Shown: positions 22,176-33,239 of the stretch, piece by piece
How the letters are laid out: every line of letters begins with the position of its first letter
Numbering within the stretch: position 1 is the stretch's first letter
Assembly: GCA_022494885.1 (NCBI GenBank)
Contig: JAGVSM010003478.1
Location: forward strand, 1 to 64,000
DNA from: Micrasema longulum
Lineage: Eukaryota > Arthropoda > Insecta > Trichoptera > Brachycentridae
Direction of reading: 5' to 3'
DNA length: 64,000 nt
The notes under the pieces: model-generated
What the model was told of the DNA's origin: nothing
The model's database searches: none
What the model saw: only the letters and a program-made list of their open reading frames with translations
Program-made: the position numbers and the translations under genes

Positions 22176-22590
22176 CAAATTACAACAGGGATGGAGAATA
22201 CCTTAAATAAGAGAAGTCTAGGCATTTACAGGGTTTATGACCTGTCATTGGCTGGTTTAAGTGGCCTGCCTAGAATGTAAAATAATTCAGTCAGATGAAT
22301 CTCTTCACAACAATAAAGGTTTCAGCTCTTTAACTTCACTAAAATTAACAAATGAAAGAAATGAAGAAATATGGATGTTCAAACATAGGCAAAATGGTGA
22401 ATGTTACACAGTGTGTAAAGTGGCCACTTAAACCAGCCAATGACAGGTCATAAGCCCTGTAAATGCCTAGACTTCCATATTCCCTTATTTAAGGTATTCT
22501 CCATCCCTGTTGTAATTTGGTAATCTTAATGACTCCTAAAGGGGGTGAAATCCAGTTATTCGTCTACAAACATTTGGACAAACTCAAATA
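22176..22590 (+). repeat. F1 foldback copy with ~90-bp inverted arms
   Basis: The left arm 22176-22265 (CAAATTACAACAGGGATGGA ... TTTAAGTGGCC) is the reverse complement of the right arm 22422-22520. The only sizeable difference is a 9-bp gap. The loop between carries the F1 GGTTTCAGCTCTTTAACTTC segment, and the distal F1 end follows at 22521-22590. The result is a long hairpin-forming MITE-like structure. Confidence 0.8.
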
Positions 22591-22604
22591 TTGTATTACG
22601 ATCA

Positions 22605-22980
22605 ACATAGGTGTAACGGAGAGTATTTTTCCTTATGTTCCTAATGACTACCTTAGACATAGACAGCTTAAGCTGTTTTATCTTCCTGCTTGCAGAACCA
22701 ACCTGCCGATGGTAATGCCAGTAGGAAGAGCAATGTCTTTACTCAACCGTATCTCTTCGGATATTGACATCTTTCATATTAGTGAAAAAAAGTTCAGACA
22801 GGATAGCATTCTTTGTCTATGATTGCTGGGTATTTTTATTTAACCATTTTTGTATATTTAAATTTAAGTATTAATTTTTACGTTTTATGTATGCATTGAA
22901 CTATTTTGTAATGTACATAAACATTAATAAAATAAACAAATTGAAATTGGAATAAATAAATTGAAATTGTAATGAAAACG
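22605..22980 (+). pseudogene. LINE C-terminus and 3' tail
   Basis: The frame ending at 22820-22822 gives YVPNDYLRHRQLKLFYLPAC, RTNLPMVMPVGRAM and DIDIFHISEKKFR. It is clearly homologous to the C-terminus of the 27290-27811 minus-strand LINE (same RTNLPMVM.VGRA core). The first part of the longer open frame (from 22517) is F1 sequence, not protein. The 3' tail ends near AAATTGAAATTG repeats. Confidence 0.8.
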
Positions 22981-22984
22981 TAGT

Positions 22985-24345
22985 TATTTAAAAAAATGGT
23001 TCAGCGTTCTCAGTAAATATAATTACCCAATAACCTTAGATATTCTCGTTAAGAATTATTCGGATGGTTTTCAAGTCAATGTTAGCTTAGGTTCGTGGTG
23101 CTCGTAATTGATTTACAAAAAACGTTCCCCATTAAATAAAGGTCACAAATAAAGTACAGTTCGAGATCATGGCCGTCTAGTGACGATTTAGAAATATGAA
23201 GTCTTTGAGTAATTTCGAATTAAATTATTGTTAATTCAAACGTGGGCTCAAAGAGAATTGCGCTAAAGGATGAGGCCATGTAGGACGTAATCCTGTGACA
23301 AATGAGACAATTCCTGAGTTGATGGGGAACGAGAATAATGTCAGCAATTACTTTTTGTTTGTCGCTCTGTCATATCTCTTCCCTTCCTCTATTACAAATC
23401 GTTCCACCTCTCCAACTCTTCGTGAAAAACTACACTACTTCTGTAGATACTTGACACTGAACCGACATAACTGTATGATTCATCGTTAACTTTTTCAACC
23501 CCTTCGTGAAAACATTTCGGGCGGTTCGAATTGGCCGCTTCGATCGCATTTTCTGGAAGACATTATATCTAACTACCAATAGGAGGTGCCTTCAGAATTT
23601 ATAGCCGTTTTATGTGACATATCGTATAATTCCAATACAGTAATGTCCATCTGAGAGCGTTTAAGAAAATTAGAAAATTTGATTATATTATAAAAATCCG
23701 TTTAACGTTTCAATATAAATGTCTTTTTTTACGATCGCCGTTTTATTTATACACTGTTAATATTTAGAAATTTGCGAAAGAACGACATTGAAATTATTCG
23801 CATGAAATTTTATTTTTACATGTATCTTTTCGTAATATGTTAAAATGCTTTTTTGCCAATTTTTGACATTAAAAAGATAGTACTAAGGAGTTTTTTTTTT
23901 CATTATTCTGGGTTATGCGGTATTTACTAAATCCATTGTCTAAGTGTTTTATTTCTCAAATACAGTAATATTATTAGTATTATAGTGTTAGTAAACAGTC
24001 TGTAGAGTATTTATTGTGTAGATCTATTTTGTAATTTCGTTGTTTAATGTGATTTTACGTCTTACGTTTAAATAACAATTATCAAGGTTTTTTAAAAACA
24101 TCGAAGTTGCGTAATTCAGTGTACGTGCCGGTTTTTTTTATCTTCATAGGTAACACAATGCTTACGTTTCTATATTTTTAATGAAAAAAGGACAATCACC
24201 TGAAGCAATTATTCTCCATTTATTTCAAATGAACATCTGAGATCTAATTTACCTGCCAGCGAAGCAAACAGACTATTAAATAACATGGACGAGGCGAAGG
24301 TGAAAACGTTTTTATTCCATACAAATTAAATACATGAATTTTTCG
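22985..24345. other. Unassigned, moderately GC-richer unique sequence
   Basis: I recognise no repeat and no coding family. The patch 23080-23620 has higher GC than most of the window and could be conserved non-coding or an unrecognised exon; the 64-codon frame at 23295-23489 has no known motif. Confidence 0.3.
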
Positions 24346-24350
24346 TTACA

Positions 24351-24767
24351 TTGCTAAATGAACTGTTTTATTTGCCGGTAAAGAATTCGTTATGGGGGAA
24401 TATAAAAATACTACACGGAAGAAAGGCAGTTTCGTACATGCCTCATAAATGGCTGTCTTTGCGAACCATTTTTCTAGTTAGGTGTAAAGGACATAAAACC
24501 ATCGTTTGGGAATATAGGGACCATAACGTTAATTTATACTCGTCCACACGTTCGCTCTGGAGGTTTCGGAGCTCGGCTAGTGCTACTGAAAATAGCGAGG
24601 AACACTACTATAGGTACCTTATCACACCTATTACTACTAGATTCCTCTGTAATTTTGTAAAATGGTCCCTCACTTTCATCGGAGGCGAATACATCTTTAT
24701 TCCTGCCTCGCTCTCGCTGGATTCGAGGTATTCCTTCTCTAGAACAATCAAGCTCCGTGGGAGGTAA
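24351..24767 (+). other. Open frame of 138 codons, function unknown
   Basis: This is one of the longest uninterrupted frames outside transposons. It has no signal peptide, no repeated motif and no recognisable domain; residues 100-120 are moderately hydrophobic. The block (about 24250-24770) is richer in GC than its neighbours and ends next to a LINE relic. It may be chance, a fragment of an unknown element or an exon; splice signals do not decide it. Confidence 0.2.
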
Positions 24768-24816
24768 AAAAGATCAATATTTGGTTTTCTATTTTCCGAG
24801 TGTCAATCTTGCCTCG

Positions 24817-25120
24817 AAAGTTGTAATGATGTAATTGTAGACGAAGAACTGAAACTTGAAAAAAAAATGTAGTAAACGTGGACACAATACGAGAATACCA
24901 GAACAATATTAATATTCTAAAACGAGACAAGGACAGTCGAGGCTAATAAACCTGGGGCTGAAATTATACAATGAGCTACCTGATAACTAAACAAAAGACT
25001 CACACAATCTTTACCAAAGATTCTAAAAATATTATCATTTTCAATAGAATACGAATTTTTTTAAATATTTGTTTTTTGTTTAATGAACGTAATCAATAAG
25101 GGTTTATAAATAAATTTAAA
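24817..25120 (+). pseudogene. LINE C-terminal relic
   Basis: Across frames it reads VIVDEELKLEKK, YENTRI/YNTR-like, SRLINLG and LYNELPD. It matches the C-terminus of the LINE at 47.97-48.29 kb (VIVDKELKLEKNCGKHEYNT). It has several frameshifts, and the 3' tail ends with AAATAAATTTAAAAGAAAA. Confidence 0.7.
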
Positions 25121-25124
25121 AGAA

Positions 25125-26440
25125 AATATAAAAAAATAACTTCAGCCTTAAGTATCTTCCTACGGATTACCGCAATTTCCCCCTTTTATGATTATACCTA
25201 ATAAATTGTATTAATTACCTACAAATGTTATAGCGTAGCAACATGTCATCGCATGCTTGTGAAGGACACTTAAAAACATCACAAGTCACGCAACGCGTCG
25301 TGTAATATAAAGTAGTATATCAAATGACGCTAAAACTCTCACTATATTTTTTCATTAATCTTCTCAAATTTGATTACTCAATTCAAGATTTTATAGGTGT
25401 TTATTAAAAGATAATTGAGACACTCGGGGGTGTTTAAAGCGCAAAGGGGAGGCGCGTAAGCTTTTATTTAATATTTTAAGAGGAAACATGAATCGGATGT
25501 AGAAATTTAATCAAATCCGGCTCCTTAAATTATGAACGATTTCAGTCGTAAAACAAATACCACCCCAACATAAAAATATTACGATATCACGAAATTTGTA
25601 AGTGATTTTAAATTGCTTATTACTTTAACAACTCTACCTTCAGAGATCTTACTACTGAGAAAATGACAGCCTTGGATGTAATTTTTACCGCTACCCGAGT
25701 AAAATGTTTGAGTCACATATCACGAAAGAGCCACCCCTGACGGCCCCGCCCCCTACAAGCGCGTAATTTAATTTATTCCAAGTTTCTTCTCGTCACCTAC
25801 CTCTCATATATCCGATGTTTTTGGTTTTACTTTAATACCGTGCAGACGCGAGTTTCGCTTGTAAAATTACTTCAAAGTTGACCCATTTTATTGAAGTGTC
25901 TGAAATTTTCCTCCGGAAACAAAGATATGAGGCGGGACATTTGTTGTTGAAGTTTTCTCATTATGTTCCACTGTGTTAAATGGCGTGTCCGTGCTCTATA
26001 AGTAGGTAAATATGTACAAAAGTGCGCATGTAACATTTCCGTGTCCTCGTAATAATAGCTTTAGGGCACGCGTCGCGCCGTAGGTATAATGAAATAAGAT
26101 AATGATTAATATTCCTAAAACCGTCTCCTCCGCAAGTAGCACACAATTAAATTAGCAATATTAATTAAACTCTGAAGCTATGCGAATTTAAATCCCACAG
26201 TGAATATTATTCGACACAATTCAGCTCATATTATACGCCAACGCGGTCATGAAAACTCATGGACAAAAAATATATGTATTCATTCAATTTCAGTCCCCGT
26301 TTTTCACTGTTTTTTTAATAATACGACCAAAAAAATGTTTTTATTTTGATATTTGAGTAAAATTTATCTATTCTGCAGTTTTTTTCTGACGAAACGGTAC
26401 TTCAAAATAATACACCGTATCGTTCTCTGTACTGGTAGTT
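25125..26440. other. Unassigned sequence
   Basis: No gene or repeat family recognised. 25640-26110 is relatively GC-rich with several C-rich patches but lacks an open frame of interest. Confidence 0.3.
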
Positions 26441-26514
26441 TTTGGCATGTAGTAGAAGTGGCTTCTAATTGTTTTTTTATTTATTAATATTTTTCGATAT
26501 ATTGATAACCGTAT

Positions 26515-27180
26515 GAAAAAACTAGGCAGCGATTATAAACGCTATCTTCATCGGCACATATCAAGATGATATAAACTAACATCGACAAGCATTATCGACA
26601 AAATCAAGAAAGGAGCTCTGTGCTGTTTTGGACATGTAGAACGAATGGACAGCGAGAGAACGGCTAAGAATATTTACAATGCGAATGTTGATGGATGCAG
26701 AAATAGAGGAAGACCGAGAAAGACATGGCATGACCAAATCCAACAAATACTTAAAGATGGACATGTCAAAAGTCGGAATAATCGGCGCGCGTGCATGAGA
26801 AGATGTATGAATGTAGAGGAAGCGAGATCTGTATGCAAAGATAGAGTGTTGTGGCGTTCTATCCTCTCTGCCTACCCTCACGGGGAAACGGCGTGATGGT
26901 TTGTTTGTTTGTTTGTTTTTGACATTTATGTGCGAAAATGTGGACATTTGTATGAAAATTTAAAGTATCCTGTTAACCTGTAATTAAATACGTTTAGAAA
27001 AAAATATTGTGAACGTATTATATTTTTAATACAGCAAATATAATTTTACAATGTAGATAAAATTTATCTTCAAAGTAAAATTAAGTTTTCTGTATGAAAA
27101 ATAGGATATTTACAATTTATTTTTCTTAACATGAGCAATTACCGGTTACCGACAAAAATACTTTAAATTTTCACACAAAT
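26515..27180. repeat. Family B foldback repeat, split by a LINE insertion
   Basis: The forward half (TATAAACGCTATCTTCATCG ... AACATCGA) stops at 26582 and resumes near 26927 (CATTTATGTGCGAAAATGTG ... CCTGTTAACCTGTAATT). The reverse-orientation half, AAAGTAAAATTAAGTTTTCT ... ACCGGTTACCGAC, follows at 27060-27175. The same sequences form the 52.8-54.1 kb cluster. Confidence 0.7.
26583..26925 (+). pseudogene. Short 5'-truncated LINE, RTE-like C-terminus, (TTTG)n tail
   Basis: The continuous frame from about 26590 to 26896 reads IIDKIKKGALCCFGHVERMD ... RGRPRKTWHDQIQQI ... RRCMNVEEARSVCKDR ... RSILSAYPHGE and a stop, then a (TTTG)n tail (26900-26920). It is the same family as 40.64-41.94 kb but with a different tail type. 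It interrupts the family B repeat, so it is the younger insertion. The frame has no stops, which suggests a recent copy. Confidence 0.85.
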
Positions 27181-27184
27181 ATAA

Positions 27185-27815
27185 TTCAATTCAATTAATT
27201 TATTTCAATTATAACATATACATTACAAAAATATATTCAATACGTAAATAGAATAAAAAAGAAAAAGAAATACACGAAAAAGACTTATGTCAAAGTAGCA
27301 GGAGAATCCTGCTCCGGAAAACCCCTTCGGATACATGAAACAGATCAATATCCAGAGCGATGTTGTTCAGCATAGCGGTAGCCCTTCCAACAGACATAAC
27401 CATAGGCAGGTTGGTCCTGAATATCAGAATATGAAACAATCTATGCTGACGCTGTCTTAGGTAATTATCAGGAACATACAAACTAATGCTCATCATAATT
27501 TCAAAATTATCGATCATACCGCGCAACAATCGATAAAAATGTGAAGTCAAATACACATTCCTTCTAGCCTCTAAACTGTTGTAGACAAGCATACCCTGGA
27601 GAAACTCGGTCGGGTAGAGCCAAGGATAATACCCGCACTCTCTCATGTAGAGATATCTCAGAAACTTCTTTTGGATTTTCTCTATCATAAGAGAGTACTT
27701 CAGTTCATGTGGCCCCCAAATCATCGAGCCACTCTCGAGTCTACTTCGCACCAAGAAGTTGTAAAGAGTTCTCTGTACGCGGGTGTTTTTGAAAACTCTG
27801 GCAGTACGCAAATCC
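27185..27815 (-). pseudogene. 5'-truncated LINE with intact C-terminal frame (173 codons)
   Basis: The minus frame 27811-27290 reads TLYNFLVRSRLESGSMIWGP, IEKIQKKFLRYLYMRE, YVPDNYLRQRQHRLFHILIF and RTNLPMVMSVGRAT to a stop. The pattern 'L...LVRS.LE.gs..W.P....y...IE.IQ..FLR' is the region after the palm domain in jockey-type LINEs. Nothing upstream remains. The tail is the AT-rich segment 27185-27289 (AATTTATTTCAATT on the plus strand). The sequence is close to 22.6-22.98 kb. Confidence 0.8.
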
Positions 27816-27823
27816 TAAACACT

Positions 27824-27895
27824 TTCAAACATAAATATCGATATTAGTTTATACCGTCTCAGTATATACCGATGAAGATAGCTGTTCATAATCGC
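27824..27895 (-). repeat. Family B fragment
   Basis: CATAAATATCGATATTAGTTT ... GATGAAGATAGC ... TCGCGACCCTG matches one terminal segment of family B. It abuts the LINE that follows. Confidence 0.65.
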
Positions 27896-28350
27896 GACCC
27901 TGAAAGGTTTAAGAATGGGAGCAAATTGCCGATGAATGTCGATAAATCGAACGAGATGATTTTTTAGAGAAATGAAATCATGACTAAATGTGAGATACCT
28001 GTAAATTATACTCAAACAGGTAGAGAAATTTACGTATCTGGGAAGTATGTTTACTAGGGATATAATGACTGAGAAAGATATTGAAAGGAGGGTGAGTGCC
28101 GGAAACAGAGGGAGCGGTGCACTCGGCAAATAAATATTTGTCGCAGGAAGCAAAATTAGCCGCTCACAATGGAATCCTGATTCCAACCCTTATGTATGGG
28201 GGCGATGAAAAACAAGAATGAAAGTAGGATAAATGCTTTCAAAATGCGATATCTTAGACGAATGAGTGGTAAAATTATGTACGATAGATGCACAATTGTC
28301 GAAATCCGTAAAGTAAATTGAGTTACATGATTGCCTTCTGTGAAACTGGT

Positions 28351-28840
28351 AACAAGACAGACATAACAAAAATACAAAGACAACAAAATAAAATTCTTTA
28401 ATTAACATACAACCTACCTTACCTGACCTCTACGACTGAACTGTACAAAAAAACACATCAGTTTGACATAAACTACTTGACTAAAATTGAGACCTTAAAA
28501 ATTGTGCACAAAATAACACTGGGAAACATACAAGACGACGACATAATATTAGTCAAAAATGCTGACATACACAAATATAACACCAGACAACAACACTATC
28601 ATATTGAAAAAGCAAAGACAAACACAGGACAGTAAAAAATACTACATAATGGACTTAAACACTACAACGACTTACCTTACTACTTGAAAACTTTTACTGG
28701 AGACAAATTTAAAATCAATCTGAAAAAGCACATGATGACTGAACTAACTAGACTAGACGAGACATAAAATGACTGGACAATATAAAATTTATAATGTAAC
28801 CCTAACGGTTTTTTTAAAAATGTAAATAAATAAAAAAATA
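28351..28840 (+). pseudogene. CR1/jockey-type LINE 3' part nested in another LINE
   Basis: The frame reads TDITKIQRQQNKIL, stop, LTYNLPYLTSTTELYKKTHQ and IETLKIVHKITLGNIQDDDI, then HKYNTRQQHYHI and LKHYNDLPYYLKTF, with an AAATAAATAAAAAAATAAAA tail. It is closely related to the LINE at 47345-48360. It interrupts the host LINE between its RRM and IIDRIKK segments. Confidence 0.8.
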
Positions 28841-29116
28841 AAAAATTATGTAAGGCAGAGATAAGAATTATCGACAGAATCAAGAAAGCAATTCTTGGCT
28901 GATTTGGACATATAGAGCGAATGGACAGCGAAAGAACGGCTAGCAAAACTTACGATGCTAACGTTGATAGATTCAGAAATTCAAGAAGACTGCGAAAGAC
29001 ATGGCACGACCAAATCCAACAAATACTGGAAGATAGACATGTCAAAAGTCGGAATAATTAGTGGGCGTCCGTGAAAATATGTATGAATGTAGATGAAGCG
29101 AGATATGTAAGCAAAA

Positions 29117-29392
29117 TGGATGTATGCATCCAATGTTCATGGAAGCAGAAAGAGAGGGGAGGAAAGTATAGTTGGAGCTATACAATGTCTTCTCCCTTTT
29201 ATGTACTTTTTATTTAATATTTATATTTTTATATATGTATTTTTTTAAATTTAATTATTTTTTCCCCTCTCCTCCTTTATTTATAATAAAATAATGTAAA
29301 ATCTGTAATTGGTTTACTTTTTTTAATTGTTCTTTTATACCTTGTATTTATATAAAGACTGTGTGATTTCCTTAATAAATAAATAAATAACA
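29117..29392 (+). repeat. LINE 3' UTR nested in another LINE
   Basis: A non-coding 275-bp segment ending CCTTAATAAATAAATAAATA splits the host frame between EARYVSK and VIWRSIL. Only the 3' UTR of the inserted element is present. Confidence 0.65.
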
Positions 29393-29707
29393 CCAAAGTG
29401 ATATGGCGTTCTATCCTATCTGCCTACTCTAACGGGGAAACGACGTTATGATTTATTTGTTTGCTTGTTTAATATTTTAAACATTATAAAGTCGTTTCGA
29501 TTTGACGTCGAAAATCAATAAGTGTTTTGTACTAGCTAAACACGTTCGATAAACAGATTACCTTCATAGTTATAAGAAAGATATTGTGATACTTTTCTTG
29601 ATTACTTACTTTTTAGTAAAGATTTTTGCAAGTTTCAATAGGTGTAAGATGTACAAAGCGGAACGGGTGTATAACGGGGACGCGGGACATAATGGGGCTA
29701 CCCACAG

Positions 29708-30458
29708 CAGTGGCGAGCCGTGATTTATTTTTTAGGTAATCTAAAAAAAATTATAAATACGAGTAATTTGAACCTTCATATATAAGTACATAAAATGTTA
29801 GTAATGTAATTATAAATTACTATTTTTTCTGTGGTTCTGACAATCAACTAAAACAACGATTATTATCAACCACGCGATATACTTAGCTTTATTCTAAACT
29901 ATTAATAGAATACTTGTTCAAAAGTTTGTTTACGAATACCACAACGACATTCAGCACTAACTGTCAATACTGAGCACCGGCCAATTCCTACTAAAATGAA
30001 TAATTACAGCGGCCACCGCGAACGCCACATGTCATATGTGATACATAATATGTCAACGGTATCCTATCAAAGAAAAATAGACCTTCGGAAATAATGTTCG
30101 AAATTAGTATTTTAAACTAGTGTTTCCAAATAGAGAATATTAAAATAATATTTGTAATCTGTAAATTTGTTTAAGTACTAAAAAAGCTGACTTGGGTTAA
30201 AGATGTAAAATATAATGTACTTTTTATATGAAGGTATAAACTGAGGTAATCGGCTAGTTTCATTGTTCACTGAGAACAGGCTGGGCGCACTTCATAGATA
30301 TTTTTGGTCGGAAGATATAAACGGTGGTAGTGATTTATAATAAATAACAATTATTTTATATATTTTCCTATAAACGTATTGACTATAAAACATTTTTATC
30401 GAAAGTCAAATAAAATGGTAGGCTGTGCATAATCGCTTATTTCAAAGATTCGCCCCTG
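29708..30458. mobile_element. Non-autonomous hAT element, 751 bp, with 8-bp target duplication
   Basis: The ends are CAGTGGCGAG at the left and CAGGGGCGAA (complemented) at the right. The flanks are acccacag and acccacaa, a 7-of-8 match, the size expected for hAT target duplication. No transposase frame is inside. The interior is AT-rich, with GCGGCCACCGCGAACGCC near 30010 as the only GC-rich patch. Confidence 0.8.
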
Positions 30459-30474
30459 ACCCACAAACACACAA

Positions 30475-31555
30475 AACTAGAGATACCAGCTCTGTGTTGC
30501 ACAGACAATCCATTTTAGATCGGCATCTATATCTGTACTGATATTATAAGTGCGAAAGTGTGTTTGCTTGTTTGTTTGTGTGTCCATCACGTGTCAACGG
30601 AGTAACCGACCGTCTCGATGGGAAGGTAAATAGGCTACTCGCTTTTCATCCTGATTTTTTTTTTAAAATAATGAAATATAGTAACAATCAGTAACATTAT
30701 TTGAAAATCGATAGGCGCGGTAAGTGGGATATCAAAAAGAACTAATATGAAATTAATACTTTGAATTGACTTGCTTAATCTATGGTTAGTTTGGTTTGCT
30801 TCACGTTTTGGTTGTGTAATGGGATTTTGGATTTGTGAACAGAATAACGATGCCGCGTCGCCATAGACTAACGGATCATCGTATTTTTTTCACAGCGATA
30901 GTTGGAAGACCAAGCTACTTTCAATATCAATTAAAAACGTATCGTTCCATCGTAAAAATTCTTATTGATAAACGACACAATTAATAATTATTACTCTTTT
31001 AATGATAATAAATAATAATAATAATAATAGTATTGCAATTTCACCAGAAACGTCGGATGTCATTAGGCCTCAATCGCCTAATTAGTTCAATGTTTACATT
31101 GCTAAATATTTTAATTAAATTAAAGCGCATTGATGTTTTGCCTACCATAACGTTCCAAATTTAATTTCCATGGCAAATATTTTCCCGCTCTTCCGCTAAC
31201 CTTAAATCTAAACGCAAAACACAATACTCGGAATCCCGTTGCCCATTTAATAACAATGGAGGTTAAAAGTTGAAAGCATCCCGCTATGTAGATGTGCTAC
31301 CGTGAACACTAATGGAACCAAATCATTAATATTCATATTTTAATTTGTCACGTCCGTACAGGTATATTTGATATCAAAGAATACTCATCAATCAATCCAC
31401 TACCAACATTTGAAATTTCATTACTATTGTTTCATATTGTTATATCTATAAAACAGTGTTCAAAATACTACTGACATTCCGTTCCAAATTTAAAAATAGA
31501 AGCGTTTTCATGGGGGTTCTGCTAAGTCTAGATCATTCCGGAAATATTGTGTATC
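30475..31555. other. Spacer, no gene recognised
   Basis: It includes an ATA/ATAA microsatellite around 31005-31030. A GTGCGAAAGTGTGTTTGCTTG...AACGGAGTAACCGACCG patch at 30550-30640 resembles the ends of common insect non-autonomous elements but cannot be delimited. Confidence 0.35.
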
Positions 31556-31559
31556 GATA

Positions 31560-31785
31560 GCTATTTGAAAAAACGCTCGAACGGTTATGTAAAAACTTTT
31601 TACTTTTATACCAAATATTTCAAAGTAGGCATATAAAAATTAATATGTCCCTGTATTTTATGTATTATTTGTTTGTCCACGTTTTACAGTTAAAGTATTT
31701 TGAATTATTTTTATGTAGTCATCTTTCGAAAACATTTTGAGCTACAAAATTCCAAAATATTAATTTGCTTAAGATTTATTTTTTT
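31560..31785 (-). repeat. Dispersed repeat, inverse of 21135-21350
   Basis: See the partner segment. Shared blocks on the plus strand here are AACGGTTATGTAAAAACTTT, TATAAAAATTAATATGTCC and GTCATCTTTCGAAA. The spacing of blocks is conserved. Confidence 0.7.
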
Positions 31786-32581
31786 AATTATTACCATGAG
31801 GCCGACAAAAAATATTATGTATATCGTCGACATGCCCTTATCTGCACCTAATGGTGCATGTGGCACTGCGTTTGTACTAGTGGCCGAATGATACAAGATT
31901 TTAAGCCAAAACCGAAATCAAAATAGAATTTCGGCCTCTGTTCTAGTTTCGGCCGAAATCGAAATGGAAACGTATTTAAATAAGTTAAAAGTCACTTCAA
32001 TATGCCTAAAAGTAGCGGTTTTTATTTTCAACCTTACGAGTTCATTTAAATAAGTGTTAAATAAAATATAAAATGCAATTAAAGGCTTTATTTTAATTCG
32101 TTTTTTTTATTTTATTGAGAAAACCTACAGTACGATTAGTTTTTTTTTTTTATTTATTCATTTAAAACACATTTTTACAGAAAAATATAGTTTTACAATC
32201 TTATACTTACAATTTAAGTTGACTTTTTGATATACATTTATCAAAAAGACAATTTCAAAAAGTACAATGTAAACATATTTATAAAGCCAAACAATAATAT
32301 TTTTATACAATATATTTATTACGTCGGAACTGCTAAACAAGTCATATAGACTGATTCTCAGCAGCGCTGTATGTATTAGATGTGTTTAATTTAAAGATAA
32401 AATATAGCAATAGATAAAAAATAAATTCTTTCTCCTTCCAGCCGACATAGGTAAATCAGCTTTATTTCAAAAAAAGAAACAGACATAAATATTATTTTTA
32501 TATTCATTCTGATATTTTACTGTACACATTTATGGCAAATAAAGTTTGACGACTATGCTGCCTACCAACATACAGTAACCA

Positions 32582-33060
32582 TTTTTTTTTTTTTTTTTAA
32601 ATTGGTTTTATACATAAGCTTTTCCATTCCGGATTGATGCTGTTATACAGTTTAGGGCCCAAAAATATATAACACTTCTAAAAGAATGCTGTCCTAGTTT
32701 TTGGTGTTACTACATAATTCTTTAATCGCAGGCGTGTACTTTATTCATGAACGGGGAAAATATGTAATTTTGGATGAAGAGGAATATATTTGATCAACTT
32801 ATACATATATATTTGTCTCACGTCAAGTAACCCACATTCTTTGAACAAATTGTCACTAGGAAACCTATATGGTTTTCGGTAGAGCACCCTAAGGACTACT
32901 TTTGGGCTTTTTCTCCAGGATCTAAATGTGTTGCTGCTGCTCCTCCCCAGCCTAATATTCCATAGCTTAGTATCGAATGGCATAACCCATAGTAAACTAT
33001 TTTCTTTCTTTCTTCTTTTCTGAGCACCATTACATTTTTCCAAATGACGAATAGTATCAA
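32582..33060 (-). pseudogene. LINE reverse transcriptase C-terminal fragment
   Basis: The minus frame 33043-32741 reads LWNIRLGRSSSNTFRSWRKS, VVLRVLYRKPYRFPSDNLFK and ECGLLDVRQIYMYKLIKYI. This is the 'LQK.vLR.i..k..r..t..LF.E...L....Y' region of jockey/CR1 LINEs. After a frame change TRLRLKNYVV and LGPKLYNSI follow, with a poly-T (poly-A on the minus strand) at 32582-32600. Confidence 0.75.
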
Positions 33061-33179
33061 TATCTATAAATTAATAATAATATATTATGGACAGATTTCC
33101 ATTTCTATTTTTGTACCATTTTTTTCTTTTGTATTTTTTTCTCGCATACATTTTTAAAACTAAAATCATTTGAAATAAT

Positions 33180-33235
33180 TGGTCCATTGAAAGAAATGAC
33201 CATTTGGCAATAAGTCCCCCACTAAAAAAATATGT
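33180..33235 (-). repeat. LINE 3' tail fragment
   Basis: The complement of 19770-19852-type tail: GACTTATTGCCAAATGGTCA followed by CAATGGACCAATT. Confidence 0.45.
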
Positions 33236-33239
33236 TTGT

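Larger units (their letters stand above)
27900..29475 (+). pseudogene. RTE-like LINE C-terminal region, host of two later LINE insertions
   Basis: The pieces, in order, are: VEKFTYLGSMFTRDIMTEKD and ERRVSAGNRGSGALGK (27995-28125); EAKLAAHNGILIPTLMYG (28150-28200); MRYLRRMSGK-type sequence (28235-28290); RIIDRIKKAIL and FGHIERMDSERTA (28860-28945); RKTWHDQIQQILEDRHVKSR (28990-29055); and WRSILSAYSNGE (29402-29440), then a TTTG-like tail. They align with the 40.64-41.94 kb element. Gaps at 28351-28840 and 29117-29392 are other retroelements. Several frame breaks show it is dead. Confidence 0.8.

Noticed and set aside
26576..26947. Minus-strand open frame of 123 codons
   Set aside because: Antisense of the LINE C-terminal frame 26590-26896; no independent motif.
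27815..28186. Minus-strand open frame of 123 codons
   Set aside because: Antisense to the plus-strand RTE-like LINE and family B sequence; no family resemblance.
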